Origin: Scilla litardierei
Lineage: Eukaryota > Streptophyta > Magnoliopsida > Asparagales > Asparagaceae
NCBI GenBank assembly: GCA_030789695.1
Contig: CM061138.1
Location: 182,629,051-182,693,050, forward strand
Direction of reading: 5' to 3'
DNA: 64,000 bases
How positions within the stretch are numbered: the stretch's first letter is position 1; each line of letters begins with the position of its first letter. The position numbers and the translations under genes are program-made. This document shows, piece after piece, positions 22,319 to 33,063 of the stretch. The notes under the pieces were generated by a model. It was not told the DNA's origin. It searched no databases and saw only the letters and a list, made by a program, of their open reading frames with translations.

Positions 22319-23937
22319 ATATACGTCTTCCATCGCAACCAGTTGCTGCTTCCAGACCCGACACCAGATCTACACGTGACCGTCGAACCGGGTTGGTGTC
22401 CTACGCTCGTAGCGAACCCACACCGTAGCAAAACTGAAAACATAACTAAAACTGGACAACTACAATTAAATTTACTTTTCCGCACCAGTAAAACGCTGCT
22501 CACTGTAGAAATCGACCATCGGACAATTTTTCTGTGCATATAGGTTAGTGGTCGATCTAGGCTGATAAAAACATCAAATCGTGACTCTGACATTTAGGAT
22601 AGCCCCGATAACCTAGAAACGAAGCTAAATAGGAGTTATTGAAAGTGCGACCTGACACCGTTGCCGTGACCTGTTTTAGACGGACTACCGCGGACGCGAC
22701 GACTGGAAGAGACGCCCCGGACAGACGACACACTCGCCACCGCAGGCAAGTGTATCCCACTTGCACTTTTGGCCGTGCTTAGGCCCTAGTTGGGTAGAAT
22801 TGTTAACTGTGAACAAATAGAACCGGACGTGAAATGATAGCGTTCGGGACTACTCCTGACGGCTCATACTTGACGACGAAGTCTGAGCCTGACAACAACT
22901 ACTTTTGATATTGTAGGGCTATCATGTGTGTGCGTGTGTGTGGACACCCTAGAATAACTCTTCCTGTCTTGTCACGTCCTGTCCCGTCTTGCACAGCCCG
23001 CTGGGCAATCGGGCACTCTTCGAGTGATCCCTTGTACAGATTCACAGCCTGCGAGCAATAGGGCACTCTCTAAGCTAGAGAGAGTGATCCCTTGTACGGA
23101 TACACATCCTGCGGGCAATAGGGCACTCGCCAAGCTAGAGCGAGTGATCCCTTGTACGGATATCTTTTCTTGCCTTGTCTTGGGGTTTGGGGTTGGGTTG
23201 AGCGTGCGCACGGCAAGAGGGTCTGATCTCCCTCGAACCGTAAGGCGTGAACCCTTTCATGTCTCACTTGTCATGTCTTGTCTTGTCCCGTCACGTCCCG
23301 TCTTGTTATGACAACTGTAGGTTAGTCCCGTAGTTGGTAGCACACGCTACAACTACTACTTGTTGCGCTTTACTTTCCTGCTGTGTTACTTCTGTTTGTT
23401 ACTCAGTTATAACCCGAGCATGCTAATCAACCAGTAAACCATTATTTAAAGTTCGGTACACTTGCAGTTTGGTCTAACCCTTTTTGTAGACCTTACCTGA
23501 CGTACAATTCCTTCTTTTGGTGCTGTACGTCAGGTGCTCCGCCAGAGTTCGCGGACGAGTCAGACACATTGGAGTACGAGGAGCCGAGGACGTCGACCCA
23601 GAGTACGTGCCCGACGAGGACCAGACCTAGAGGTCTTTTTAGTCGTCACTTTCGGAGGTTACTGCTTCTAGGTTTGCTCTTAAATCTTTTGTTGCCACGC
23701 TTAGGCTTCTTTTTTTTAGACTTTGTACTCGTTGGATATTATATCTCTAATTTAATGAATGCAAACTTCTTTTCTGTACTTTCTGTTGTTTCGAACTATA
23801 TTAATGCAAGAACCTGAAACTTTTAAAATGGTACCCCTACAGACGCTTATTGGGTCCGAGCTTCATAGCTCTGGCCTAAGCGGGCCTTGGTCACCCTTCA
23901 CCTCCGTCCAATTTGGGAAGCGGGGCGTGACAGCTAG

Positions 23938-25640
23938 GTTGCCATCCCACGAGGGATTATGCCGCTCACCAAATAGTTGACTATGTCGGCGTACCAAGGT
24001 GCTTCAGAGGAGGATGCCACGAATAATTGCTTGCCAGTGAAAGAATCATCAATCGGCATGCTATCTTCTCCATGCCTATGAATCAGTCGTGATAGATGGT
24101 CTGCCACACCATTTTCGGCCCCCTTCTTGTCCTTGATCTCTATGTCAAACTCTTGGAGGAGAAAAATCCATCGTATTAAGCGCGGCTTTGCATCCTTCTT
24201 GCTTAATAAGTATTTCAGCGCTGCATGATCCGTATGGATTATTACCTTGGATCCCAGAACGTAAGATCTGAACTTTTCAATGGAGTACACCACGACTAGT
24301 AATTCCTTCTCTGTAGTGGTGTAGTTCTTCTGAGCATCATCCAAGGTCTTACTAGCATAGTATATTGCGTGAAGCTTTCCCTCCTTCCTTTGGCCTAAAA
24401 CAACTCCTACCACTTGATCACTAGCATCACACATCAACTCAAAAGCTAGGTTCCAATCTGGCAGTTGTATGATAGGAGCAGAAATGTGAGCTTCTTTCAA
24501 CCTGTTAAAAGCTAGCTAGCTAGCGTCAGAAAACACAAAAGGAGCATCCTTCATAAGGAGCTCCGTAAGGGGGCGAGCAATGCTAGAGAAATCCCTTATA
24601 AAGTGACGGTAAAATCCTACATGGCCTAAAAAACCACGGATACCCTTAAGATTAGTGGGAGGTGGCAAGTCTTTGATGACCTCGACCTTAGCCTTGTCAA
24701 CTTCGATCCCCTTAGAGGAGATGACATGGCCAAGAACTACTCCCTCCGTTACCATGAAATGACACTTTTCCCAATTTAAAGTCAAATTATTATCTTGGCA
24801 TCGTTCTAAGACTTTAGACAAATTGGCTAAACAAGCATCAAAGTCGGTGCAATAACGGAAAAGTCATCCATAAAAACTTCCACTATATTTTCAATGAAGT
24901 CCGAGAAAATGGACGTCATGCACCTTTGGAATGTCGCGGGTGCATTACATAATCCAAACGGCATTCTTCGGTATGCGAAGGTGCCTAGGGACATGTAAAC
25001 GTCATTTTTCTTGGTCTTCACGGTGCAATTGGATTTGGAAGAATCTAGAATAACCATCAAGATAACAAAAATATTTATGCTTGGCAAGTCACTCAAGCAT
25101 TTGATCGATGAATGGGAGGGGGAAGTGGTCTTTTCTGGTGGCTTTATTGAGTTTTCTATAATCAATGCACATGCGCCAACCAGTGACAGTCTTAGTAGAT
25201 ATCAATTCATTTTTATCAATCATCACAACGGTCATGTCTCCTTTCTTGGGCACAACCTGAACGGGGCTAACCCATATACTGTCGAAAATGGGGTAGATAA
25301 TATCGGCTTCTAGCAGTTTTAGCACCTCTTATTTTACTACTTCTTTCATGTTAGGATTCAGTCGCCTTTGAGGCTCAATGGAAGTAGATTCCTTATCCTC
25401 GAGGTGGATTCTATGGGTGCATATGGTGTTGCTAATGCCTTTTAGGTCAGCAATGCTATACCCTATCACCTTCCTATGTGCTCTGAGGGTTTTGAGAAGG
25501 CTTTCTAATTGCGGCTTGATAAGGGAGGCACTAACGATGACAGTGTAGGTAGATCTCTCCCCTAAGAAAGCATATTTTAAATTCGCAGGAAGGGGTTTTA
25601 GTTCTACCTGAGGGGTGCTGTACCCCCATCATCGTTCGCC
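23938..25640 (-). pseudogene. Ath2 copy A reverse transcriptase and RNase H, broken
   Basis: On the minus strand: RT N-part 25089-25325 (VSPVQVVPKKGDMTVV, CIDYRKLNKATRKDHFPLPF), RT palm 24827-25165 with FMDDF as the YXDD equivalent, RT thumb 24516-24821 (GFLGHVGFYRHFI), and RNase H 23938-24500 ([52 protein letters not shown]). Stops and frame changes separate all pieces. The order RT-RNase H-integrase and the FMDDF motif fit Athila. The end is cut by the T1 solo LTR. Confidence 0.85.
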
Positions 25641-26302
25641 TGTGAAAAGGATGCATCCTCAATTGCTGGTTTGGATGCTGGGAATTCTTCTTCGGTAGAT
25701 TCATAAGATAAGCAAGGCGATGATGGCGCATCGTGGTAGACATTTGCAGAGTCCATCTCCATGCGATCGGGTTCCACAGTGTACCTATCAATAGGAATAG
25801 AGTATTCAGATGCGCACACATTGTCAGGTGTAAAGTCAATAAGGCTTCCCTGATCGATATCGCCTTGGAGTGGTTCAGGGTCTACATGCTCCCCATAGTC
25901 ATGGTCTTCGTAGGTCTCAGTCTGGAGGATGTTGTCACCATAAAAGCACTGAGTGTCTCCCTTGTAATGTACGTAGACTCCGTCAGATATGGGAACGTCG
26001 TCCAAGAACTCTGCATCCCGGAATGTGCTCGCAATGAAGACCGAGAGTACTTGAACAATTGGGTCCTCTGCAGGGAATTCTACCAGGCCATTGGTCCATA
26101 CATCAGTCACCACACTCTCCAGTATACTTAAGAGCTGGGGCTTATCCAGTGGTTCAATTTGACGAGTCGCTCCCCAATATGCGTCAACCGGTAGAGTTTC
26201 AATAGCGTAGAGATGCATCACGTCTCCTTTAAAGCTAATATGAATGTCATCCTCAATGGTACCTGCATTAGAGACATTGTTCAGTATATGATTCATAACC
26301 AT
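25604..26302 (-). pseudogene. Ath2 copy A protease-RT linker fragment
   Basis: A 232-residue open stretch, acidic and low in recognisable motifs (MVMNHILNNVSNAG...). It lies where Athila polyproteins have the linker between protease and RT, and the RT lead-in follows in another frame near 25600. Upstream, the protease and gag are absent: only about 185 bp separate it from the Ath1 insertion point, and the other side of that point is already leader. Confidence 0.45.
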
Positions 26303-26867
26303 CTATTGATTCTCATTATCTGCCACGTATGTTCCTGCTCTGATGAATCAGACTGCATCTAGTAGCTCTCTCGCTGCACATTCAACCATGTCTTCATCCG
26401 TGCATGAGTCTTGAAGGCCATATGCTTGGTATGGAGAGAAGCTAAACCCATCTGAGTCACTATCAGAATCAATGCTTCAGTGCACTTTGATCGCACCCCG
26501 GATACACGTCCCGAGGCGACGGTTGTAGTTTTACCGCAAGCGCACGGTATGGTGGCGAGCGGGTATCGAACACAGGGAGGATGAAAGACCGTGCTTGCTC
26601 CTGATCAACCTGGCTATTTAGGAACAGAGATAATTGCCTTGGGCGATCCTGTCACAATCGTCAGACAAATTTGCGAAATATCAAATCAAATAAAGAACGT
26701 CTAGGGAAAGGGGAATCCCCACTACTCACCGTATTTCATAAATGTGGTTTGCCGGTATCGAAATCGCTAGAATGAGAATTTGGATGAACTAGTTGCAACT
26801 AAATGTGGAGCCAAGCTCACGCTCTCGCGCTGTTGCCGGTCTATAGCTATCCTAGGTTTGGGTCCAA

Positions 26868-27140
26868 TCTCTTGCAAACCCTAGCCTAGGGAAGCTAGCA
26901 TTAGGATCAACATCATCGTCCAATTGCGCACCGAGCCCAATCTCTTGCAAACTCGGTCCACAATCTAAATTAGGATAGTTCCTACCCGTCCAATCTCTTG
27001 CAAACGAGTATCGGCACGGAATTGCAACCGGAGGTCCTAGTATCGGTCCAATCTCTTGCAAACCGATATTTCGAAAATCCGACTCCAACCCAATTCGGAT
27101 TTCTAGGGCTTCCTATCAAATTGGGATCCAATCTCTTGCA
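26868..27140 (-). repeat. CCAATCTCTTGCAAA interspersed repeat in Ath1 LTR
   Basis: The 15-mer CCAATCTCTTGCAAA recurs six times (near 26868, 26938, 26990, 27048 and 27128, plus one variant), separated by unrelated 40-70 bp spacers that often repeat the preceding word after it. It lies downstream of the TATA box in transcription, in R/U5. The same set is in the 5' LTR at about 37031-37303. Confidence 0.7.
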
Positions 27141-27540
27141 AATCCCAATTGATATGAATACCTAGCCATCCGTAGTAATTCGATCCCAATCTAATCCCTA
27201 ATAACAATCCTAGCTCAATTTCTACCAATTCAACACAAATAGGAAATAGGGCTTGTAGGGTTCATCCCCACACCCCGAGACGTGGAGACTACTCACAAAT
27301 CATAGCAATAGCACGAAAATAATCAATGAAATAGGCAATGGAATTCATCACAACAATGATATAAACAATAAAAATAGAGTTTTTGGGGAAGAGAAATGCA
27401 AACCAATGTAGATCTTCAATTAATCCAACAAAAATCCAAGTTTTTTCTCTTCTCCAATCACAATTAATAAAGCTAAAAAGTAGACTCAAAAAGCTGCAAA
27501 AAATCTGAGAGATGGCTCCCAAAACTAGGGTAAAAACAGA

Positions 27541-27550
27541 GCTTAAATAG
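27541..27550 (-). promoter_or_regulatory. Putative TATA box of Ath1 3' LTR
   Basis: The minus strand reads CTATTTAAGC. Its twin is at 37704-37713 in the 5' LTR. The palindrome array begins about 80 bp upstream in the transcription direction. Confidence 0.55.
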
Positions 27551-27629
27551 CCCCAAAAATCGTCTAAAAATCCTGACCAAAACGCCCCTGCACAGCCTGT
27601 TTTCCGCAAATTTCGCTACAGGCAGCGCA

Positions 27630-28015
27630 TCGCACTCGGCCGAGTGACAAAAGTCGCTCGGCCGAGTGAAAACCCTGTCAATTTCCAGTAAGTCGTGGGC
27701 TTCAGGGGTCTTCAGTTCGGGGGCGGCTCGGCCGAGTGAGTTGTCGTCACTCGGCCGATGGCTTCACTTCACTCGGGCGGACGGGATTTACCACTCGGCC
27801 GAGTGGGTCTTCTGAAGCTCAGATGGCCGAAAAACAGTAACTTTGATATTCTGGAGGGGCTTCGTCTGGGCGCCACTCGGGCGGACGTGGTATCGTCACT
27901 CGGCCGATGTGGTCTCCGTCGCTCGGCCGAGTACACATGGAAATCGTGTCTGAACGGGTCGGCCGAGCGGTGTCTCGCTGGTCGGCCGAGTGGCTCCTCC
28001 ACTCGGCCGAGTGGG
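27630..28015 (-). repeat. ACTCGGCCGAGT palindrome array in Ath1 U3
   Basis: About ten copies of the perfect 12-bp palindrome ACTCGGCCGAGT or one-base variants, at for example 27633, 27655, 27726, 27751, 27796, 27897, 27920, 27958, 27980 and 28000. Twin array at 37796-38178 in the 5' LTR and a second array at 33064-33390 inside the element. Confidence 0.9.
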
Positions 28016-28308
28016 ACACAAAAAATGCCCATTCTGCTTATTTTGGCCTCCTCGTCGCTCCTGCGACGTCCATTCTTCTTCCGCTCCTCTCCAACAGCAA
28101 AATACCCCTCGGGGAGGTCGTCGGTGGCCGTCTATCGTGAGCGCATCTCATGATCACTCCAAATCGCGCCAAATCACCTGAAATGCGACAAAAACAACAA
28201 ATCGTGAAAAGCATCGCAATATCGTCGATATATCGTGAAAAACATGATTTGGGCGATCCAAATGGCCTGCAAACATGCGGAAAAAGGGTGTAAAATAAGG
28301 AGTGATCA

Positions 28309-28323
28309 AAATCCCCCAAGCTT
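28309..28323 (-). other. Ath1 polypurine tract
   Basis: The minus strand reads AAGCTTGGGGGATTT directly before the 3' LTR, preceded by a CTCGAGGACGAG stretch, as in Ath2. Confidence 0.85.
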
Positions 28324-30332
28324 GCCTCTTACTCGTCCTCGAGGAAGATAAGTAAAAAGCGAACCCGGTGGATTCGGAAAACAAAAACGGCGAAAAACGA
28401 AAAAAAAATGAAAAACGAAGAAGAATGAAAACCAAACGAAAATAAAGAAAGAAAGAAAGGAAGAAGCGAAGAGGAAGGATGCTAGATCATTTTCTCAGGA
28501 CGTGGGTTTCACTTACTCTTATAGCATGCACCGAATGAGAGATACATGTCAAAGAATCTCATTTTGATATCATAGTAGAATAGTGCAAGTAGAAAATAGA
28601 AAACCCACGAACAACGGTATAATCATGAAAAACGGAATAATTTTAAAATTAACATCGCCTGAATCATCTAAAGCGGTATACAAATCTCAGATCACACACT
28701 TTTCAATTAAACGCTTTCTATCTGGAGTATAAGAGTATCACATCATAGAATAGAGAGAATAGAAAAGTATGGATTTCATGAAATGAATGTTAGGCTTAGA
28801 TTTCTGGATTTCGTAAAGCTAGAAACAATCTCACCGAGTATAGAATATTACTTAGCCTAGGTTGTCGTGCGATGTCAAGTAGTCACTCTCTCACACATCA
28901 ATGGATCCCCTCCCCCAAGCTTATCTATAAGCGTGGTGGCACAAAAATATTTACATCCCCATTTTTATATAGCTCCAAAGGCAAAGAAGGGAAAGAAGAA
29001 AGAAAGTAAGCGAGATGCGATCTTCTATTGAGGATTTTTCCTCTTTTCTCCGTTTTTTTTTCTTTTTTCTTTTTACAATAAGCAATATATATACAATGAT
29101 CCCAACTCAGAGAGAGGTAATGATATACAAGAATGTTTTTCTCTCTTTTATTCTTCTCCTTTTTTTTTGGAATAAGAGATTTGGAGCTAGGAATTAATAG
29201 CGGGGGAAATGCCATAAAATAGAATCACTAAAGGGAGATTCACCAATGATTTTTAAAAGTAGAGAAATGATGTTCAAGATTTGTGGAGAAAGAAATAAAT
29301 ATAACTCTCGGCTCACTCTATAAGACATGCACGACAACTTCAGCAGGGTAATCTAATCTACTCAGTTGCGATCACAAAAAAGCTAACTAATCCAGATATA
29401 TCATAGCTAATCATCATTCAATCATCCGGAAGTGAAGTGTACAATTCATGCATATAGAAGTGATAAAGGAAAAGAAATCAGTACTCCAGACATAGGCATT
29501 CAATGCGTGAATCTTGGTGTGTTCTCTGTGATAGCATACATATGAATATTCAGGCTCAGCTAATAATAAAATTTCATCCATTTTCATGAGGCAAAAGTGT
29601 GGGTTACTACTCCTAAATGCAAAGCAAGTCATAGCATATGATATCAGAAATGAAATCTAAGACACGACAAATATAGTCATGCATATAGAATAAGCTAACT
29701 CCACGTAGACATCATCACAGAAAATTCATCTCTAGCATGAGATGAAAAAGAAAGAAGTAAAGATAAAAAGGAAAATAGAACTATGCAATGCGGCACACAG
29801 GGAAGTAAGGAAAACGTGATGCATGGCAAAACAAAAGGAAAATAACGAAAAATGAGTGCAAAAGTGAAAAGCGGTGTGAAAAACTGAAAATAAAGGTGGC
29901 AAATCGAAAAAGAACGTGAGAGCTCACTCCCCCAAGCTAAACGGCACAGTGTCCTCAATGTGCAAAGTGTGGCACACAGAGAGACAAGTAATGTGAGGGG
30001 CAAGTGAGGATGCATGCATGATGGGAAAAAAAAGATAATGAAAGGAAAAAAAAGAAAGAAATGAAAATATGATGCGGAAATGATGCATGCACAAACAGGA
30101 GTGATATGAAAATAAATACGGCACCAAAAACGCTCCCTCTCTCACAAAAAGATATATATAAATGTGATCAAAATGAGAATCCCAAGTAGATATGATATGA
30201 TATGCACAAAAAGATATGATCAAAAATATAATCCCAAAATAAGTGAGAGGAGGGGGGGTGGACAAAAGTGCAACATGACCTAGCAGAGACGGGCAGCACA
30301 ACGGCAGGAATGGATAAAGGCATCAAGAGTGC
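28324..30332 (-). other. Ath1 3' untranslated region
   Basis: No gene seen over 2 kb. A-rich on plus. PPT-like cores recur at 28911-28922 and 29928-29938. The layout parallels Ath2 8476-10287, though the sequence between the motifs has diverged widely. Confidence 0.65.
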
Positions 30333-32498
30333 CTAAGAAGGCGGTGCCGCGCCGTCTCCGTCCTGAGGCGGAGGGGGTGGTGGTGGTGTAGGCTGCTGAG
30401 CTGGGGCGGGCGTGGAAGTGGAAGCAGGTCTAATGTGTGTGGAAGTGTGTGTGGGAACCTGCTGGGTGGGTGGGGGTACGCGCGGAAGACGCTCTAAGAT
30501 CTGTGTCAGGCAGTAGTGGATCTGAGGGATCAGGTCAAAGCGTCCAGCCATCGCAGAGACGGTGGAGGACAGGGTCCTAAGGTCTCCTCTAAGACCACTC
30601 ACCGCCAACTCAAGAGCACGTATGCTCTGCAGTACAGTGTCGGGCGGGGGTGGTGCAGAGGGACGCACCGGTCTAGGCTGCGCAGGGCGAGGCTGGCGTA
30701 CGCGAGTGGAGTATGTAACGGGCTCAGCAGGGAAGGGGACAAAAGGTGCCGCGCCAGCAAATGTGGGCCTGGCCTCAGTGTGAGGCCGGGACGGCGGCTG
30801 GTGAGAAGTGGAGGCAGCGGCAGCAAAAGAAGCGTGCAAAGGTGGCAACGAGGTGGCAAGAGAGGTCAGTGGCCCAGAAGTGTGGACAGACGCCACGACG
30901 CTCTCGGAGAATACGGCAGCTGTGGAGACAGAGGACTCAACCGCTGGGGTGGAAGTGTGTGTACCAAAAGGCGCAATCCCAGCGGAGATCATGCTAGCCA
31001 TGGTCTCCACGACCGCGGTGAACGAGGGCTCTCCACTCTCAATAAAGGTCTGCGGGCGCTCGGGGAGAGCGGAGCAAAGGGGCTCCACGGACAGAGGGCC
31101 AGAGGTGGCATCGGGAGTGGTGGGGACAGCCTCGGAAGTGGTGACAGTGGTGGAAGTGGGCTCAGTAAGAGTACTCTCGACACTGGCAGAGGTGGGGACA
31201 GAAGTGTCAAGAGCAGCGGAAACGTCAGAAACAGGCTGAGGGGCCACAGGGTCGACGGGGTCGGCAGCGGGCTCGGCAGGGTGTGCAGCAGGGGCCTGCT
31301 CGGCCTCCTCGGCCTCGAACACGTAGGCGGCGGGGATGAGGACATCCATCGCCGGAATCCAGTCAACGTGGGCTGGTGCAATCAGAGTCCGAGCAGGGCT
31401 CGGAAGAATCATGTAATCGGCCCCATAGGGGCCGTGCAACCAGACCCAGTGACGCTCGCCATGCGGACGCAGCATCTTCATCCGGGCCATAACGTCTATC
31501 GACAAGGAAGTGGGGCCCGGAACGCGTCGCAGGTCGTCGGGTAGGTCCTCGCCGGTCATCATGGTAAGCAAGGTGATCAGACCGCCGCAGCATATCGGTG
31601 AGCGAGCGCCCACCGACACAATGATACGGTCTAGAAACCAAGCCGCAATGTCGATCACGACGGCGGGGACAAGCTCGTGTCCATCCCTAGATAGAGCTCT
31701 GGGACGTGTCATCGCATAGAGCATGTAGAGCTCTGGCGTAGACATCGTGCCCGGCTCATATCTGGCCAGAAAGGTGGTCGCCATAAGGCGCTGGGCAATA
31801 CGTAGGCAGGGGTGGACAATGGCCGAGGCCTTGGCCCTACTAGGGTCAAAGGCGGCGTGGTGGCCTGTAATCCGGGCCCAGAAGGCGCCGGCGTCGAAAG
31901 AAGGTGGGGGGATGTGGGTAGGGCCGTATCCGCGATCGGCTCCGGGGACTGCGGGCCATGAGAAGAATGCTCTCATCATATCGAGAGTGACCTGGCACTC
32001 TCGATCCATGAATCGGAATGAGCATCCCTCATCGGTCCGGGCGATCGAACTCAAAACCTCAAGTGTCGGACGGGTAAAAGTATCCGCCGACACCTGGAAA
32101 AAATCTCGCCAGCCCACGTTGTCGTACAACGTGAGCATCCCCTCAAGTACCCCCAGGCGTCCTAGGTCAGCGAGGTGTGCGAACCTGGAGGGTACGATCG
32201 AGCGCTGGGAGATACGCTCGAAGACGGCGTGGTGTGCGTCGTCTCGGAACGTAATCCCGAGCGGCCCGACCAGTGGAGCCGGTGGTGGTGGCTGTGGATC
32301 GGCGGGGAGAGGCTGTGCGGGCTGTGGGTGCACTGCAGGCTGTGCGGGGTGTGCGGGGCCTGCAGGCTGTGTTGGGTGGACAGCGTGTGTGGGGGAAGGA
32401 GGAGGAGACTCTTCCGCCTCGTGGGCGGGGCCGGCGTCATCCGACCTCTTCCGCTTAACGGAAGGTCTCCTCGTCGGAGGCCGTGTCCGGGGCGGCAT
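30333..32498 (-). CDS. Athila second ORF (ATHILA ORF-1-like protein), intact
   Basis: 721 residues if started at Met 32498. An upstream in-frame Met at 32567 exists, but MPPRTRPPTRR at 32498 matches the Ath2 start. It has a basic N-terminus that could be a nuclear signal (VKRKR), then a His/Pro/Ala-rich linker. The core (about residues 90-390) has features of the Arabidopsis Athila ORF-1 family (Pfam PF03078): FFQVSADTFTRPTLEVLSS, FRFMDRECQVTLDMM, FWARITG, SRAKASAIVHPCLRI, GGLITLLT. The tail is long, Ser/Thr/Pro-rich, with a short helix and a polyproline end. It sits where Athila elements have their env-like gene. I see no membrane helix or signal peptide. Function unknown. Confidence 0.8.
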   Translation of the reverse strand: MPPRTRPPTRRPSVKRKRSDDAGPAHEAEESPPPSPTHAVHPTQPAGPAHPAQPAVHPQPAQPLPADPQPPPPAPLVGPLGITFRDDAHHAVFERISQRSIVPSRFAHLADLGRLGVLEGMLTLYDNVGWRDFFQVSADTFTRPTLEVLSSIARTDEGCSFRFMDRECQVTLDMMRAFFSWPAVPGADRGYGPTHIPPPSFDAGAFWARITGHHAAFDPSRAKASAIVHPCLRIAQRLMATTFLARYEPGTMSTPELYMLYAMTRPRALSRDGHELVPAVVIDIAAWFLDRIIVSVGARSPICCGGLITLLTMMTGEDLPDDLRRVPGPTSLSIDVMARMKMLRPHGERHWVWLHGPYGADYMILPSPARTLIAPAHVDWIPAMDVLIPAAYVFEAEEAEQAPAAHPAEPAADPVDPVAPQPVSDVSAALDTSVPTSASVESTLTEPTSTTVTTSEAVPTTPDATSGPLSVEPLCSALPERPQTFIESGEPSFTAVVETMASMISAGIAPFGTHTSTPAVESSVSTAAVFSESVVASVHTSGPLTSLATSLPPLHASFAAAASTSHQPPSRPHTEARPTFAGAAPFVPFPAEPVTYSTRVRQPRPAQPRPVRPSAPPPPDTVLQSIRALELAVSGLRGDLRTLSSTVSAMAGRFDLIPQIHYCLTQILERLPRVPPPTQQVPTHTSTHIRPASTSTPAPAQQPTPPPPPPPQDGDGAAPPS

Positions 32499-33063
32499 AT
32501 CGGCCCAGAGCGTGCCGAAAAGTGAAAGAGTGCGGCGTGTGCAAAAAGAGTGGAAAGAGTGTACCAAAACATGCCGCGAGTGCTAAGCGGTGGAAGCGTG
32601 CGAAGTCCGCGCCTCCACGAAGTCCGAAACAGCCCGTAGGAGCTCCCCTGGCCTCCCCTAAACTCCAAAAAGTAACCTGCGCATGGAAAAGCGATATCAG
32701 CGAGTAATAATCAAAATGTATGGAGCAATAGGGGTATAACAGATAGATATGGGAATTGATTCGGGTTAGGGGTTCTATTAATACACGGATCCTAAAAAAC
32801 TACGCAAAAAGAGAAGAAAACGGGCAAATCGAGCTATACCGGAGGCGATCGGAGACGAGGCCGCCGGCGGCGACTCGGGCGGGGCGCGGCGTCGGTCGGC
32901 CGGCGGTGGCTGGCCGAGCGGCGGCGCACGCGGGCGTGGTCGGGCGAGTGGGGGTTGGGCGAAGGGAAATCGGGCGAGGGTAGGCGAGGGGGCGCGGGCG
33001 GATTTGGGAATTTTAGATTTCGAAATCCGCGCCCCTTCGTCACTTATATAATAGAAAGTTACG
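32499..33063 (-). promoter_or_regulatory. Leader and TATA-like box upstream of the Ath1 second ORF
   Basis: No gene. On the minus strand CTATTATATAAG (33043-33054) is the best TATA-like sequence of the element interior. It lies directly downstream of the palindrome array and about 545 bp before the ORF start. The stretch after it is GC-rich. A block TGGTACACTCTTTCCACTC (minus, near 32560) is conserved in Ath2. The arrangement resembles the LTR promoter; that it acts as one is inference. Confidence 0.45.

Larger units (their letters stand above)
20184..23932 (+). mobile_element. T1 solo LTR, TSD gctag
   Basis: A single LTR of 3749 bp, TGTAACGGCC...GGGCGTGACA, with 5-bp duplication gctag (20179-20183 and 23933-23937) and no internal region: a solo LTR left by recombination. 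TATA-like AACTATATAAAACC at 20803-20816. Its leader (about 20860-22320) differs from the other T1 LTRs and includes a candidate intron (21749-22318). The shared part follows: HP1 22823-22847, HP2 22861-22889 and tandem array 22994-23163 (three units). Confidence 0.9.
26488..28308 (-). mobile_element. Ath1 3' LTR
   Basis: 1821 bp, plus strand TGATCGCACC...GGAGTGATCA. Palindrome array at about 27630-28015 and TATA-like GCTTAAATAG at 27541-27550 (minus). Near its 3' half (26860-27140) the phrase CCAATCTCTTGCAAA recurs at least six times with variable spacers, a separate short repeat. Confidence 0.93.

Noticed and set aside
26868..27140. CRISPR-like array, because a constant 15-mer alternates with unique spacers
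   Set aside because: A eukaryotic LTR, irregular spacing, no cas genes, and the spacers are parts of the LTR.
27633..28015. Palindrome array as a CRISPR or bacterial operator cluster
   Set aside because: The context is a plant LTR with TSD, primer site and plant retroelement genes; spacing is irregular.
27758..28153. Open frames over the palindrome array with repeated HSAEW / LGRVG-like words
   Set aside because: They come from reading the 12-bp palindrome array in various frames on both strands; no domain, no start context, and duplicated only because the LTR is duplicated.
30516..31544. 342-codon plus-strand frame rich in Gly, Arg and Ser
   Set aside because: It is the complement of the second Athila ORF, which has a recognisable domain core; the plus frame is a shadow.
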